Positions 19,175 to 26,756 of a DNA stretch of 64,000 nucleotides are shown in pieces (the stretch's first letter is position 1; the number at the start of each line of letters is the position of its first letter). This DNA comes from Sideroxydans sp. (GTDB lineage: Bacteria > Pseudomonadota > Gammaproteobacteria > Burkholderiales > Gallionellaceae). A model generated the notes under the pieces. The model was not told where the DNA came from. It was given only the letters and a program-made list of their open reading frames with translations, and did no database searches. The stretch spans positions 124,001 to 188,000 of the forward strand of contig JAQTTU010000001.1 of NCBI GenBank assembly GCA_028710605.1. Direction: 5' to 3'. The position numbers were made by a program, and so were the translations under genes.

Positions 19175-19290
19175 TTCCCTCTCCCGCAGGCGGGAGAGGG
19201 TTAGGGTGAGGGTCGTTGAGTATTCGCCATGTTTGTTGCATCGCACAAACCCTCATCTCCAACCCTTCTCCCGCCTGCGGGAGAAGGGAG
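19175..19290. repeat. Palindromic repeat, 'CCCTCTCCCGC' family
   Basis: Arms ttccctctcccgcaggcggg and its near complement around about 50 bp. Relatives are at 30046-30162 and, inside a gene, 56684-56770. Confidence 0.8.
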
Positions 19291-19330
19291 TAAATCCAGT
19301 TTTGAAATAGAAATGGGATAAAACAATATA

Positions 19331-19359
19331 TTGACCACTTACTAACTAGTCAGTATATT
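19331..19359 (+). promoter_or_regulatory. TetR promoter with palindromic operator
   Basis: TTGACC (19331-19336), 17 bp, TATATT (19354-19359). The near-perfect palindrome TACTAACTAGTCAGTA (19340-19355) fills the spacer and overlaps the -10, as in many autorepressed TetR genes. The -10 ends six bases before the ATG at 19366. Confidence 0.8.
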
Positions 19360-19365
19360 TACTGC

Positions 19366-19956
19366 ATGACGACACGCGATGAAATTTTACGGCTGGGCGA
19401 AGAGCTCATGCGCACGCAGGGGTTTAACGCTTTCAGCTATTACCACCTCGCCGATGCCTTGAAGCTCAGACCCGCAGCGGTGCATTACCACTTCCCGACC
19501 AAAGATGCGCTGGCGCTATCCATCATCAGCCGCTCGCGCGAAACATTTCATGCTTTTGCGGAGCATGCCGCGCGTGAACCCGATTTGCAGAAACGGCTCC
19601 ATCAATTTGTGCGGATTTTTTCGGAAAACGCCGCCACCGACAAAATTTGCCTGATGGGCGCTGCCGGTGCCGATTTCTACACTTTCGGCGACGAAACCCG
19701 CGCCGAAGTTCAACTGCTGGTGCGCGAGATTATTGTCTGGCTGGCCGCTTTGTTGCGCGAGGGCAAAGCCTCCGGCGTGTTCACCTTCGACGGCACACCG
19801 CGCACACGGGCGATGCTGATCGCCACCAATATGGCGGCATCGCTGCATATCGCGCGCATCCTCGGCAAACAGGAGTTCCAGCGTATTGCCGATCAGCTCG
19901 TCAAAGACTTATGCATACCGCAGAAATCAACGTCCAGACGCAAGGAGAAATCATGA
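19366..19956 (+). CDS. TetR family transcriptional regulator
   Basis: 196 residues. Helix-turn-helix in FSYYHLADALKLRPAAVHYH (about 23-42), then FPTKDALALS, and a helical ligand domain. This start is needed to keep the HTH helices. The promoter -10 ends only six bases upstream and no Shine-Dalgarno is visible, so the message may be leaderless. It overlaps the ketosynthase start (ATGA), suggesting it controls the fatty-acid-like genes behind it. Confidence 0.9.
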   Translation: MTTRDEILRLGEELMRTQGFNAFSYYHLADALKLRPAAVHYHFPTKDALALSIISRSRETFHAFAEHAAREPDLQKRLHQFVRIFSENAATDKICLMGAAGADFYTFGDETRAEVQLLVREIIVWLAALLREGKASGVFTFDGTPRTRAMLIATNMAASLHIARILGKQEFQRIADQLVKDLCIPQKSTSRRKEKS

Positions 19957-21200
19957 GACGAGTCGTTATCACCGGCATGGGCGCGATCACTCCGCTCGGC
20001 AATGATGTGGAAACCTTCTGGAATAATCTGCTTGCCGGACGCAGCGGCGCGGGGGCGATCACGCATTTCGATGCCGCAAAATTCAAGACCCGCTTCGCCT
20101 GCGAAGTGAAAAATTTTGATGCGGAAAAATATCTGGAACGCAAGGAAGCGCGCAAGACCGATGCGGTGACGCATTACGCCATTGCCGCAACCGATGAAGC
20201 ATTGAAGTCGTCCGGCCTGCTCGCGGGCGATGTCGAGCGCGATGAGGTGGGCATCATCTGGGGCACGGGCATAGGCGGCATGCGCACTTTCGAGGAGCAG
20301 ATGATGGAGTTCGGCAAGGGCGACGGCACGCCGCGCTTCAATCCGTTCTTCATTCCCAAAACCCTGATCGACAGCACGTCGGGCTGGCTCGCCATGCGCT
20401 ACGGTTTTCGCGGCATCAACTACACCGCCGTATCGGCCTGCGCGACTTCCAACACCTGCCTCATGGATGCCTTCAATTACGTGCGCTGGGGCAAAGCGGA
20501 GGTGATGATCGCGGGCGGCTCGGAAGCCGCCGTCACCATGGGCGGCATAGGCGGCTTCAACGCCATGAAAGCACTTTCGACGCGCAACGATGACCCGCAG
20601 TCAGCCTCGCGCCCGTATGACGCAGAGCGCGATGGTTTCGTGATGGGCGAAGGTGCGGGCGCGCTGGTGCTCGAATCGCTGGAACACGCGCAACGGCGCG
20701 GCGCGAATATTGTGGCCGAGATCATCGGCGCGGGCATGTCGGCGGATGCCTATCACCTGACGGCCACGCATCCAGAAGGATTGGGCGTGCGCCTCGCCCT
20801 GAACCGCGCGCTGAAAGATGCCTCCATCCGCTGCGATGAAGTGGATTACATCAACACCCATGCGACCTCGACTCCCGACGGCGATTTGAACGAACTGAAA
20901 GCGATCCAGTCCGTATTCGGCGAGCATGTGCGTAGCATGAATATCAGCGCCACGAAATCCATGACCGGACATTTGCTGGGCGCTGCCGGTGCGGTGGAAG
21001 CCATCGCCTGTGTCAATGCGCTGCAACACGACCTCGTGCCGCCGACGATCAACCTCCATCAACTTGATGCCGGTGTGCCGTCAGATTTCAACTTAACGCC
21101 GGGCAAAGCGGTGCAGCGAAAAGTGAACATCGCCATGAGCAACACCTTCGGCTTCGGCGGACACAACGCGATTGTGTTGTTCAAGAAATTTGCTGGCTAG
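19953..21200 (+). CDS. Beta-ketoacyl-ACP synthase, FabF (KAS II) type
   Basis: 415 residues. Condenses malonyl-ACP with an acyl chain. The triad is complete: Cys163 (SACATSNTC), His303 (NTHATSTPDGD) and His340 (MTGHLLGAAG). The nucleophile loop reads ATSNTC rather than the ATGTH common in housekeeping FabF. Its place behind a TetR gene, with a MaoC gene next and no acpP/fabG beside it, points to a dedicated lipid or modified-acyl role rather than bulk fatty-acid synthesis (inference). SD AAGGAG lies inside the tetR 3' end. Confidence 0.9.
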   Translation: MRRVVITGMGAITPLGNDVETFWNNLLAGRSGAGAITHFDAAKFKTRFACEVKNFDAEKYLERKEARKTDAVTHYAIAATDEALKSSGLLAGDVERDEVGIIWGTGIGGMRTFEEQMMEFGKGDGTPRFNPFFIPKTLIDSTSGWLAMRYGFRGINYTAVSACATSNTCLMDAFNYVRWGKAEVMIAGGSEAAVTMGGIGGFNAMKALSTRNDDPQSASRPYDAERDGFVMGEGAGALVLESLEHAQRRGANIVAEIIGAGMSADAYHLTATHPEGLGVRLALNRALKDASIRCDEVDYINTHATSTPDGDLNELKAIQSVFGEHVRSMNISATKSMTGHLLGAAGAVEAIACVNALQHDLVPPTINLHQLDAGVPSDFNLTPGKAVQRKVNIAMSNTFGFGGHNAIVLFKKFAG

Positions 21201-21208
21201 CCCCCCTT

Positions 21209-21254
21209 GTAGGTCGGGCTTTAGCCCGACTTGTCGGGTTAAAACCCGACCTAC
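21209..21254. repeat. Palindromic repeat, 'GTAGGTCGGGCTTTAGCCCGAC' family
   Basis: 46-bp inverted element. Copies lie at 33222-33267 and 34721-34766, and a longer in-gene relative at 52727-52784. Confidence 0.9.
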
Positions 21255-21280
21255 AAAACCATTTCGCACAGGAGAGATTC

Positions 21281-21805
21281 GTGACAAACAAAACGCACCG
21301 CGAACAGTTTTATCTCGACGATATTCGAGTCGGACAAAAGTTCGGCAGCGACAGCCACACGCTGGACGAAGCGCAGATCAAGGCATTCGCGGCGCAGTTC
21401 GATCCGCAACCGTTCCATCTCGACGAAGCTGCCGCCCGCGACAGTTTGTTCGGCGGGCTGGCCGCCAGCGGATGGCACACCGCGTCAATCACCATGCGCC
21501 TGCTGGTGACCAGCGGCGCACCCATGGCGGGCGGCGTGATCGGCGCGGGCTGCGAAATCAGTTGGCCGATACCGACGCGCCCCGGCGACACGCTGAGCGT
21601 CGAAAGCGAAATTCAAAAAATCGCGGTATCGCGCTCGCGCCCCGAGCGCGGCATCGTCACCATCCTCAGCAAAACCCACAACCAGCGCGGCGAGGTGGTG
21701 CAACTCATGACCGCCAAGCTGGTGGTATTCCGGCGACCTGTCGTTAACATAAAAGCAGTTGAAGATGCACTTCCAAAAGTTCTTGTTGCTACGCTGTTTG
21801 AGTAG
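21281..21805 (+). CDS. MaoC family dehydratase
   Basis: 174 residues from a GTG preceded by AGGAGAG. Hot-dog fold with the MaoC hydratase motif FDPQPFHLDEAAA (about 46-58), which contains the Asp and His used to hydrate enoyl-thioesters, then FGGLAASGWHTASITMRL. Together with the ketosynthase it would supply a dehydration step in acyl-chain building or breakdown. Its TAG stop lies in the first bases of a palindromic repeat. Confidence 0.88.
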   Translation: MTNKTHREQFYLDDIRVGQKFGSDSHTLDEAQIKAFAAQFDPQPFHLDEAAARDSLFGGLAASGWHTASITMRLLVTSGAPMAGGVIGAGCEISWPIPTRPGDTLSVESEIQKIAVSRSRPERGIVTILSKTHNQRGEVVQLMTAKLVVFRRPVVNIKAVEDALPKVLVATLFE

Positions 21806-21858
21806 GGGCGAATTTATTCGCCCGATTCGGTGCGATGGGCGAATAAATTCGCCCCTAC
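21802..21858. repeat. Palindromic repeat, 'GTAGGGGCGAATTTATTCGCCC' variant
   Basis: Inverted repeat overlapping the stop codon of the MaoC gene; a variant of the family at 1081-1138 with gggg for ggtg. Confidence 0.85.
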
Positions 21859-21883
21859 AAATTGAGTTGAAAAGGAGAAACGA

Positions 21884-22129
21884 ATGCCGTTCCTGAATTT
21901 ACGCACTGTCAAAGGCTTGTTGTCCGATGAACAGAAAAAATATTTGATGGAAAAATTCACCGAACTGCTGATCGAAACCGAAGGCGGCGGCAACCCCGAA
22001 TTTCGCAAAATGGTGTGGATACAAATCGAGGAAGAAGAGCCGGTGAATTGGCAGCTCGGCGAACTCCGCCCCAGCCCGGAATTCATCGCGGGCTTCGTTC
22101 AGCAACGCGAAGCAAGGCGCGCGAAGTGA
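21884..22129 (+). CDS. 4-oxalocrotonate tautomerase-like small protein
   Basis: 81 residues beginning MPFLNLRTVKGLLSDEQKKY. Pro2 after the initiator Met is the catalytic base of the tautomerase superfamily, and the beta-alpha pattern with EKFTELLIE fits. It is slightly longer than the classic 60-residue enzymes. SD AAAGGAG. Its stop overlaps the next start (ATGA-type). Substrate unknown. Confidence 0.78.
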   Translation: MPFLNLRTVKGLLSDEQKKYLMEKFTELLIETEGGGNPEFRKMVWIQIEEEEPVNWQLGELRPSPEFIAGFVQQREARRAK

Positions 22130-22629
22130 TGGAAATTTTTGCGTGGGCTTTTTTGGGCGGGTTAGTCGGAGCAGTGTTGATGGACATCACCGAAACGCTG
22201 GCGGCCGGACGCGGCATCAGCAGCGGGGTCAGCGTCGCGCTGGTCGGCCGCTGGTTCATGGGCTTGCTGCGCGGCCAGTTCTCCCATACCAACATTCTCA
22301 ACTCCCCCGCCCTGCCCGGAGAAATAAAAATGGGATGGGCATTTCATCTGGTAATCGGCGGAGGCGGCGTTGCGCTACTCTATCCGCTGTTTTTTCATGC
22401 ACTGAAATTTGCGCTCGCGGACAACCATCTGCTCGCCGGAATGTTTTTCGGGCTAGCCACATCGTTGCTGCCCTGGTTTATTTTGCTGCCTTCATTCGGC
22501 TGGGGACTGTTCGGCAGCAGAGGGCCGCAGGGATCGAACGCTTTGCTCGCCAGCACGCTCTCCCATATTCCTTATGGCTTCGGAGTCGGCGCAGTGGTCG
22601 CGCTGGGTTTAACCCGGAATATCCATTAG
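22129..22629 (+). CDS. DUF2938-like integral membrane protein
   Basis: 166 residues with about four TM segments (5-25, 70-95, 105-130, 140-160). The blocks VGRWFMGLLRGQFSH and GWAFHLVIGGG resemble the DUF2938 family as I remember it. Function is unknown for the family. It overlaps the tautomerase stop by one base and ends the TetR-led gene run. Confidence 0.65.
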   Translation: MEIFAWAFLGGLVGAVLMDITETLAAGRGISSGVSVALVGRWFMGLLRGQFSHTNILNSPALPGEIKMGWAFHLVIGGGGVALLYPLFFHALKFALADNHLLAGMFFGLATSLLPWFILLPSFGWGLFGSRGPQGSNALLASTLSHIPYGFGVGAVVALGLTRNIH

Positions 22630-22642
22630 CCGTTTGTTCACT

Positions 22643-22693
22643 GTAGGAGCGAGCTTGCTCGCGAAGTGCTTTCGCGAGCAAGCTCGCTCCTAC
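22643..22693. repeat. Palindromic repeat, 'GTAGGAGCGAGCTTGCTCGC' family
   Basis: Same 51-bp inverted sequence as 8444-8494. Confidence 0.9.
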
Positions 22694-22762
22694 AAAAGTT
22701 CTCGGCCTATCGAACTATCCGGGCTTATATGTCCGCAATAGAAAATCGCAGCTTATCAATCC

Positions 22763-23146
22763 TCAATCAATCTCGCCGTCCACATAAAACCACCGCCCAT
22801 CCTCGCGCACGAAGCGGCTGACTTCATGCAGGCGCTGCGCGCGTCCATGCACTTTGTAGCGCGCGACAAATTCGACGATGGCGTGATCGGCATCCAGTTG
22901 CTGCTGGCGCTTCACGTCCAGCCCTAGCCATTTGGTGGGAGCATCTTGCGCCAGAGCCAGTAAAGACGGGCGTGTAGAAGCATGCCAAGTCGCCAGCAGA
23001 TAGTCTTCGCGCAACAGGGTGTAAGCGGTGTAGCGCGAGCGCATGAGCGCTTCGGCAGTGGGGGCGGGTTCGTTGCCTTCGACGTAGCGGGCGCAACAGT
23101 CGGCGAGATTTTTGTTGCTGCCGCAGGGGCAGAGGACGACTTTCAT
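22763..23146 (-). CDS. YchJ family SEC-C metal-binding protein
   Basis: 127 residues. The N-terminal CPCGSNKNLADCC is a SEC-C-like zinc motif, followed by ALMRSRYTAYTLLREDYLLATWH and a C-terminal EVSRFVREDGRWFYVDG, all hallmarks of the YchJ/UPF0225 family. The family function is not established. No repeat interrupts it, and a palindromic repeat lies directly upstream at 23167. Confidence 0.88.
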   Translation of the reverse strand: MKVVLCPCGSNKNLADCCARYVEGNEPAPTAEALMRSRYTAYTLLREDYLLATWHASTRPSLLALAQDAPTKWLGLDVKRQQQLDADHAIVEFVARYKVHGRAQRLHEVSRFVREDGRWFYVDGEID

Positions 23147-23166
23147 ATCAATCTAAAAACCTAGTT

Positions 23167-23224
23167 GTAGGTGCGAATTCTTTCGCACAACATGCGATAT
23201 TTGTGCGAATGAATTCGCACCTAC
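23167..23224. repeat. Palindromic repeat, 'GTAGGTGCGAATT' family
   Basis: 58-bp inverted repeat between two minus-strand genes; same family as 1081-1138. Confidence 0.85.
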
Positions 23225-23234
23225 ATACACCTCA

Positions 23235-24218
23235 TCAGTTTTGCCACAGCGGCGGCTCTTCCATCAGCGCGATCTGTTCGCGCAATTCGAGAATACGATT
23301 CTGCCAATAAATTTGCGTGTTGAACCACGGGAAGGCGTGTTTGAACGCGATGTCGTCCCAGCGCCGCGCCAGCCACGCGGAATAGTGAATCAGCCGCAGC
23401 GTGCGCAGCGCTTCGATCAGATGCAACTCGCGCGCGTCAAATTCGTAGAAATCTTCGTACCCCGCGAGCACGTCGCCCATCTGCCGCACGCGGTCTTCGC
23501 GTTCGCCGGAAAGCAGCATCCACAAATCCTGCACGGCAGGCCCCATGCGGCTGTCGTCGAAATCGACAAAGTGCGGGCCGTCGTCCGTCCACAGCACGTT
23601 GCCCGCGTGGCAGTCGCCGTGCAGCCGCAATTGCTTCACGTCGCCCGCCCGGTCGAAACAATGGCGCACGCCATCCAGCGCCTGTTGCGACACGCTGCGA
23701 TAGGCCGCCTCGATGTCCGCCGGAATAAAATGGTTCGCCAGCAAAAATGCGCGCGGCTCGATGCCGAAGGTTTCCATGTCGAGCGTGGGACGATGCTGGT
23801 AATTCCTGATCGCCCCAACCGCATGAATACGCCCGAGAAAACGCCCCAGCCATTCCAGCGTGTCGCGGTTTTCCAGTTCCGGCGCGCGCCCGCCGTGTTT
23901 GGAAAAGATCGAAAAGCGGAAACCGTCGAACAGATGCAAGGTCGTGCCATCGACCGCCAAGGCAGGCACCACGGGTATCTCGCGTTCGACCAACTCCTGT
24001 ACGAAGGCGTGTTCTTCGAGAATGGCCGCGTCCGTCCAGCGCGCGGGACGATAAAACTTCGCCACCAGCGGCGTACTGTCTTCGATGCCCACCTGATACA
24101 CGCGATTCTCGTAACTGTTCAGCGCCAGCAGGCGACCATCGCAACGCAAGCCGATGCTCTCCAGCGCGTTGAGCACGGTGTCGGGAGTGAGGGAAGAAAA
24201 AGAGGCAGAGGTAGTCAT
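23235..24218 (-). CDS. srkA: Stress response kinase A (SrkA/YihE) family protein
   Basis: 327 residues. An aminoglycoside-phosphotransferase-like kinase: SYENRVYQVG and LVAKFYRP near the N-terminus, catalytic loop LHGDCHAGNVLW, metal-binding FVDFDDSRMGP, then DLWMLLSGER. SrkA phosphorylates protein Ser/Thr and protects E. coli under stress. The start MTTSA at 24218 matches family length; no clear Shine-Dalgarno is visible. A decayed copy of its 5' end lies nearby at 24706-24791. Confidence 0.88.
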   Translation of the reverse strand: MTTSASFSSLTPDTVLNALESIGLRCDGRLLALNSYENRVYQVGIEDSTPLVAKFYRPARWTDAAILEEHAFVQELVEREIPVVPALAVDGTTLHLFDGFRFSIFSKHGGRAPELENRDTLEWLGRFLGRIHAVGAIRNYQHRPTLDMETFGIEPRAFLLANHFIPADIEAAYRSVSQQALDGVRHCFDRAGDVKQLRLHGDCHAGNVLWTDDGPHFVDFDDSRMGPAVQDLWMLLSGEREDRVRQMGDVLAGYEDFYEFDARELHLIEALRTLRLIHYSAWLARRWDDIAFKHAFPWFNTQIYWQNRILELREQIALMEEPPLWQN

Positions 24219-24403
24219 GGGGCAAGCATACCAGTCATTCCATCGGGCAACTACGCTGGTTAGACATCTGCACCGATACAAACCGGTCGTAGCCCAAAAC
24301 TATTGCGATGCCGTTTGATTCTGTGAAGGCTGCCAAGGCATGATAGTCTATTCAACGGTCAACAAGAGACGCTACGAACAGCACAGAAGCAATCGAAAAT
24401 GAG

Positions 24404-24667
24404 ATGAAACGCCAAACGGAGACCCCAAACAAGATTTACGAGGTAACTTCCCATTACAAAAAAGCAGGGGCTGTTGTGATGGATAGATTCAGCACTCAAC
24501 CTGAAGCACTAGCCTTTGCCAGGGATGCTACCGATGCCATCGAACCGGAAGCCGGTGATTCGCTAGTCTCTATCACCGTAACCAATCAAGCCACCAAGAA
24601 AATCTTGGGTACCTTCTATCCAGATTTCTATGAAGCTGAATGCATGGATGACGATGATGACGGCTAA
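24404..24667 (+). CDS. Small hypothetical protein with acidic C-terminus
   Basis: 87 residues; I do not recognise the family. Central part TQPEALAFARDATDAIEPEA suggests an alpha/beta fold, and the tail ends CMDDDDDG. It stands alone between a kinase gene and a duplicated fragment of that kinase. No strong Shine-Dalgarno is seen. Normal codon usage supports it being real. Confidence 0.5.
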   Translation: MKRQTETPNKIYEVTSHYKKAGAVVMDRFSTQPEALAFARDATDAIEPEAGDSLVSITVTNQATKKILGTFYPDFYEAECMDDDDDG

Positions 24668-24705
24668 TCGGCCATACCGACCTGGCACACGGAGTGCGAG
24701 TGGAC

Positions 24706-24791
24706 GGCCATCGCAGCGCAGGCCGATGCTCTCCAGCGCGTTGAGCATGGCATCAGGGGGAGTCTTGAAGAAAGCATACCAGTCATTGCAT
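24706..24791 (-). pseudogene. Fragment duplicating the srkA 5' end
   Basis: This stretch matches the first codons and upstream bases of the kinase gene (24130-24240). It encodes LNALESIGLRCDGR like the intact gene, with shared upstream bases gcataccagtcatt. The rest of the gene is absent. It fills the gap between 24667 and the DUF1016 gene. Confidence 0.75.
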
Positions 24792-24857
24792 GGGGACTGG
24801 GGCGGAAGAAGCACTGCGGACATTTTTGTCGGAAACCCCAACCTGATCGCGCTTCAC

Positions 24858-25898
24858 TTATTCCTGAAAATCCTTCAACCCATTTTCAATCTGCTCAATG
24901 CTGGGCAAACTGGTTTGCAACTCGGCGGGCAGTGATTCGAGCAACTTGTATTCCGCAACGCCCATCGGCTGGGTCTTATCGCCCAGGGCATATTCGGCCA
25001 CGATCTTGTTTTTGCTCTTGCACAACAACAGGCCAATGGTCGGGTTGTCGTGCTCGCTTTTCACCTGACGATCCACCGCCGTCAGATAAAACCCGAGCTG
25101 CCCCAGATGCTCGGGCTTGAATTTGCCGCCCTTGAGCTCGATCACCACATAGCAGCGCAGCTTGAGGTGATAGAACAACAGGTCGATGAAAAACTCGTCG
25201 CCGCCCACATCCAGCAGCACCTGCCGCCCGACGAATGCAAATCCAGCGCCCAGCTCCAGCAAAAATTCGGTGACATGCTTCACCAAGGCGTGTTCGATCT
25301 CGCGCTCCTGCGCCTCCTCGGTGAGCCCCAGAAAGTCGAAGCGATACGGGTCTTTCACCGACTCGTGTGCCAGATCAGATTGGGGTTTGGGCAAGTTGGC
25401 CTCGAAGTTGGTGACCGCCGCACCGCTGCGCTCCAGCAAGCGGGTTTCGATCTGCATCACCAGAATATTTCGCGACCAGTTGTGTGCTATGGCTTTGGCC
25501 GCATACCAGCGGCGGCTTTCGGGGCTGTCCAATTTATCCAGCAACGCCAACTGGTGATACCAGGGCAATTGTGCAAGCACCGCTTGCACAAATTCCGCCT
25601 CCGGCCACGCCTCGGCAAAAGCACGCATGTATTTGAGGTTGCGCGGCGAAAACCCCTTCATCTCGGGAAAGGCCGTGCGCAAATCATGCGCCAGCCGCTC
25701 GATCACCTTGGCACCCCACCCTTGGCTTGCCTGCCGCGCCAGAATGTCGCGCCCGATCTGCCAGTACAGCAACACCAACTCGCGGTTGACCGCCAGCGTG
25801 GCGCGCTGCTGCGCCGTGTGGATGCGGGATTTCAGATCGAGCAGCCATTCGTGATAACCGGCTGGGGTGGGCGTGAGAGAAACGGGCTGATCGGTCAT
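24858..25898 (-). CDS. DUF1016 (YhcG-like) PD-(D/E)XK nuclease
   Basis: 346 residues. An N-terminal DUF1016 helical domain (LLYWQIGRDILARQASQGWG and FSPRNLKYMRAFAEAWPE) is followed by a C-terminal nuclease domain: FIDLLFYHLKLRCYVVIELK, with Asp, then Glu-Leu-Lys as the D...ExK core, and GQLGFYL. These proteins often accompany type I restriction genes. AAAGGAG precedes the ATG. It is the last gene of a run that begins with the reverse transcriptase at 28377. Confidence 0.9.
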   Translation of the reverse strand: MTDQPVSLTPTPAGYHEWLLDLKSRIHTAQQRATLAVNRELVLLYWQIGRDILARQASQGWGAKVIERLAHDLRTAFPEMKGFSPRNLKYMRAFAEAWPEAEFVQAVLAQLPWYHQLALLDKLDSPESRRWYAAKAIAHNWSRNILVMQIETRLLERSGAAVTNFEANLPKPQSDLAHESVKDPYRFDFLGLTEEAQEREIEHALVKHVTEFLLELGAGFAFVGRQVLLDVGGDEFFIDLLFYHLKLRCYVVIELKGGKFKPEHLGQLGFYLTAVDRQVKSEHDNPTIGLLLCKSKNKIVAEYALGDKTQPMGVAEYKLLESLPAELQTSLPSIEQIENGLKDFQE

Positions 25899-25908
25899 GG
25901 TGTCTCCT

Positions 25909-26025
25909 TTACGCCACCGTCACTTGGTCGTTCATCAGCATGGGCAGCAGCCAGATGCGGAGTTGGAGGGGGTGCTGATTTTCGCGGGCATTAGAGGAAT
26001 AAGAAGCGGCAAGCATAGCAGTCAT
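25909..26025 (-). CDS. Micro-ORF with type I restriction S-subunit-like tail
   Basis: 38 codons. Its ATG overlaps the stop of the nuclease-like gene (ATGA), and its TAA is 10 bp before the DUF1016 start. The second half, LQLRIWLLPMLMNDQVTVA, looks like the extreme C-terminus of HsdS proteins. The simplest reading is that an hsdS gene was deleted when the RT module inserted and the tail was left in frame. It may be translated but is unlikely to be functional. Confidence 0.5.
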   Translation of the reverse strand: MTAMLAASYSSNARENQHPLQLRIWLLPMLMNDQVTVA

Positions 26026-26756
26026 TTCATGTTGCGAGTTCCAACCATGGATGAGAATAGCTGGAGAATTTCCACTTTGGAACGACCTCCGCTAATGACG
26101 TGCAAGAAATCATCAAATTTCATCGCAACATATTTTGCTGAGCGAGGATTTAACAGAACACCTTCGATCCATTCTGTACCGTTACACTCCACCGAGGCAG
26201 CAAAGCTAAGCAACCAATACATGACAATTTGGCGGTAATCGGGGGCTGAAAAGTTACCACTACTACATTTGACTTCTATAAGAGTTTGTCCAATAGAAAA
26301 GTCGCCGTGACCGGATGATATCCATTGAAAACCGGGTACAGTGGGGGCTAGCCTTACAGGATACTCACGCTCTACAGCCAACCTAGACATCATTGTCGCT
26401 ATGTTTTTGCCGACACTCTCGGCAAGCTGCTGATCGAATTTGGTAAGCTCATTCGGAATCTGAGCGTCAAAGTATCGTCTTTGCCGAGAGATGGCAATTC
26501 GCAAACAATCATCCCAGTCAATATTTTTTCCAGCGAGCAACTTCTCTCCGACAGTGAAGCCGAGTTCGAAAAGCATGGCTCTTTTGAGTTCACTTTCCTG
26601 CACTAACTCACGCGGTATCGGATCACACAGTGAACGAGTTGCCGTACGGTTAAAGTGAGCTACGACGCTTGGCGTTAATTGAGGAAATATTGAGTCGAAA
26701 ACGCCCGGGATATCACGGGCAACAGTTCTTGGATCACTCGCTTGCTTTAAATTCAT
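26022..26756 (-). CDS. PD-(D/E)XK nuclease-like partner of the reverse transcriptase
   Basis: 244 residues; I recognise no named family. It has Asp152 (HGDFSIG), Glu161 and Lys163 (LIEVK), then Gln176-x3-Tyr180 (QIVMY). D...ExK plus QxxxY is the signature of RecB-like PD-(D/E)XK nucleases. The N-terminal half is helical. The chosen ATG at 26756 gives a 23-base overlap with the RT 3' end, so translation is probably coupled. The region is AT-richer than the surroundings. Probable role: effector of an RT-based defence system (inference). Confidence 0.7.
   Translation of the reverse strand: MNLKQASDPRTVARDIPGVFDSIFPQLTPSVVAHFNRTATRSLCDPIPRELVQESELKRAMLFELGFTVGEKLLAGKNIDWDDCLRIAISRQRRYFDAQIPNELTKFDQQLAESVGKNIATMMSRLAVEREYPVRLAPTVPGFQWISSGHGDFSIGQTLIEVKCSSGNFSAPDYRQIVMYWLLSFAASVECNGTEWIEGVLLNPRSAKYVAMKFDDFLHVISGGRSKVEILQLFSSMVGTRNMK

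Noticed and set aside
18964-19290. Possible CRISPR array from closely spaced palindromic sequences
   Set aside because: Two different inverted elements are present, without regularly spaced direct repeats, spacers or cas genes.
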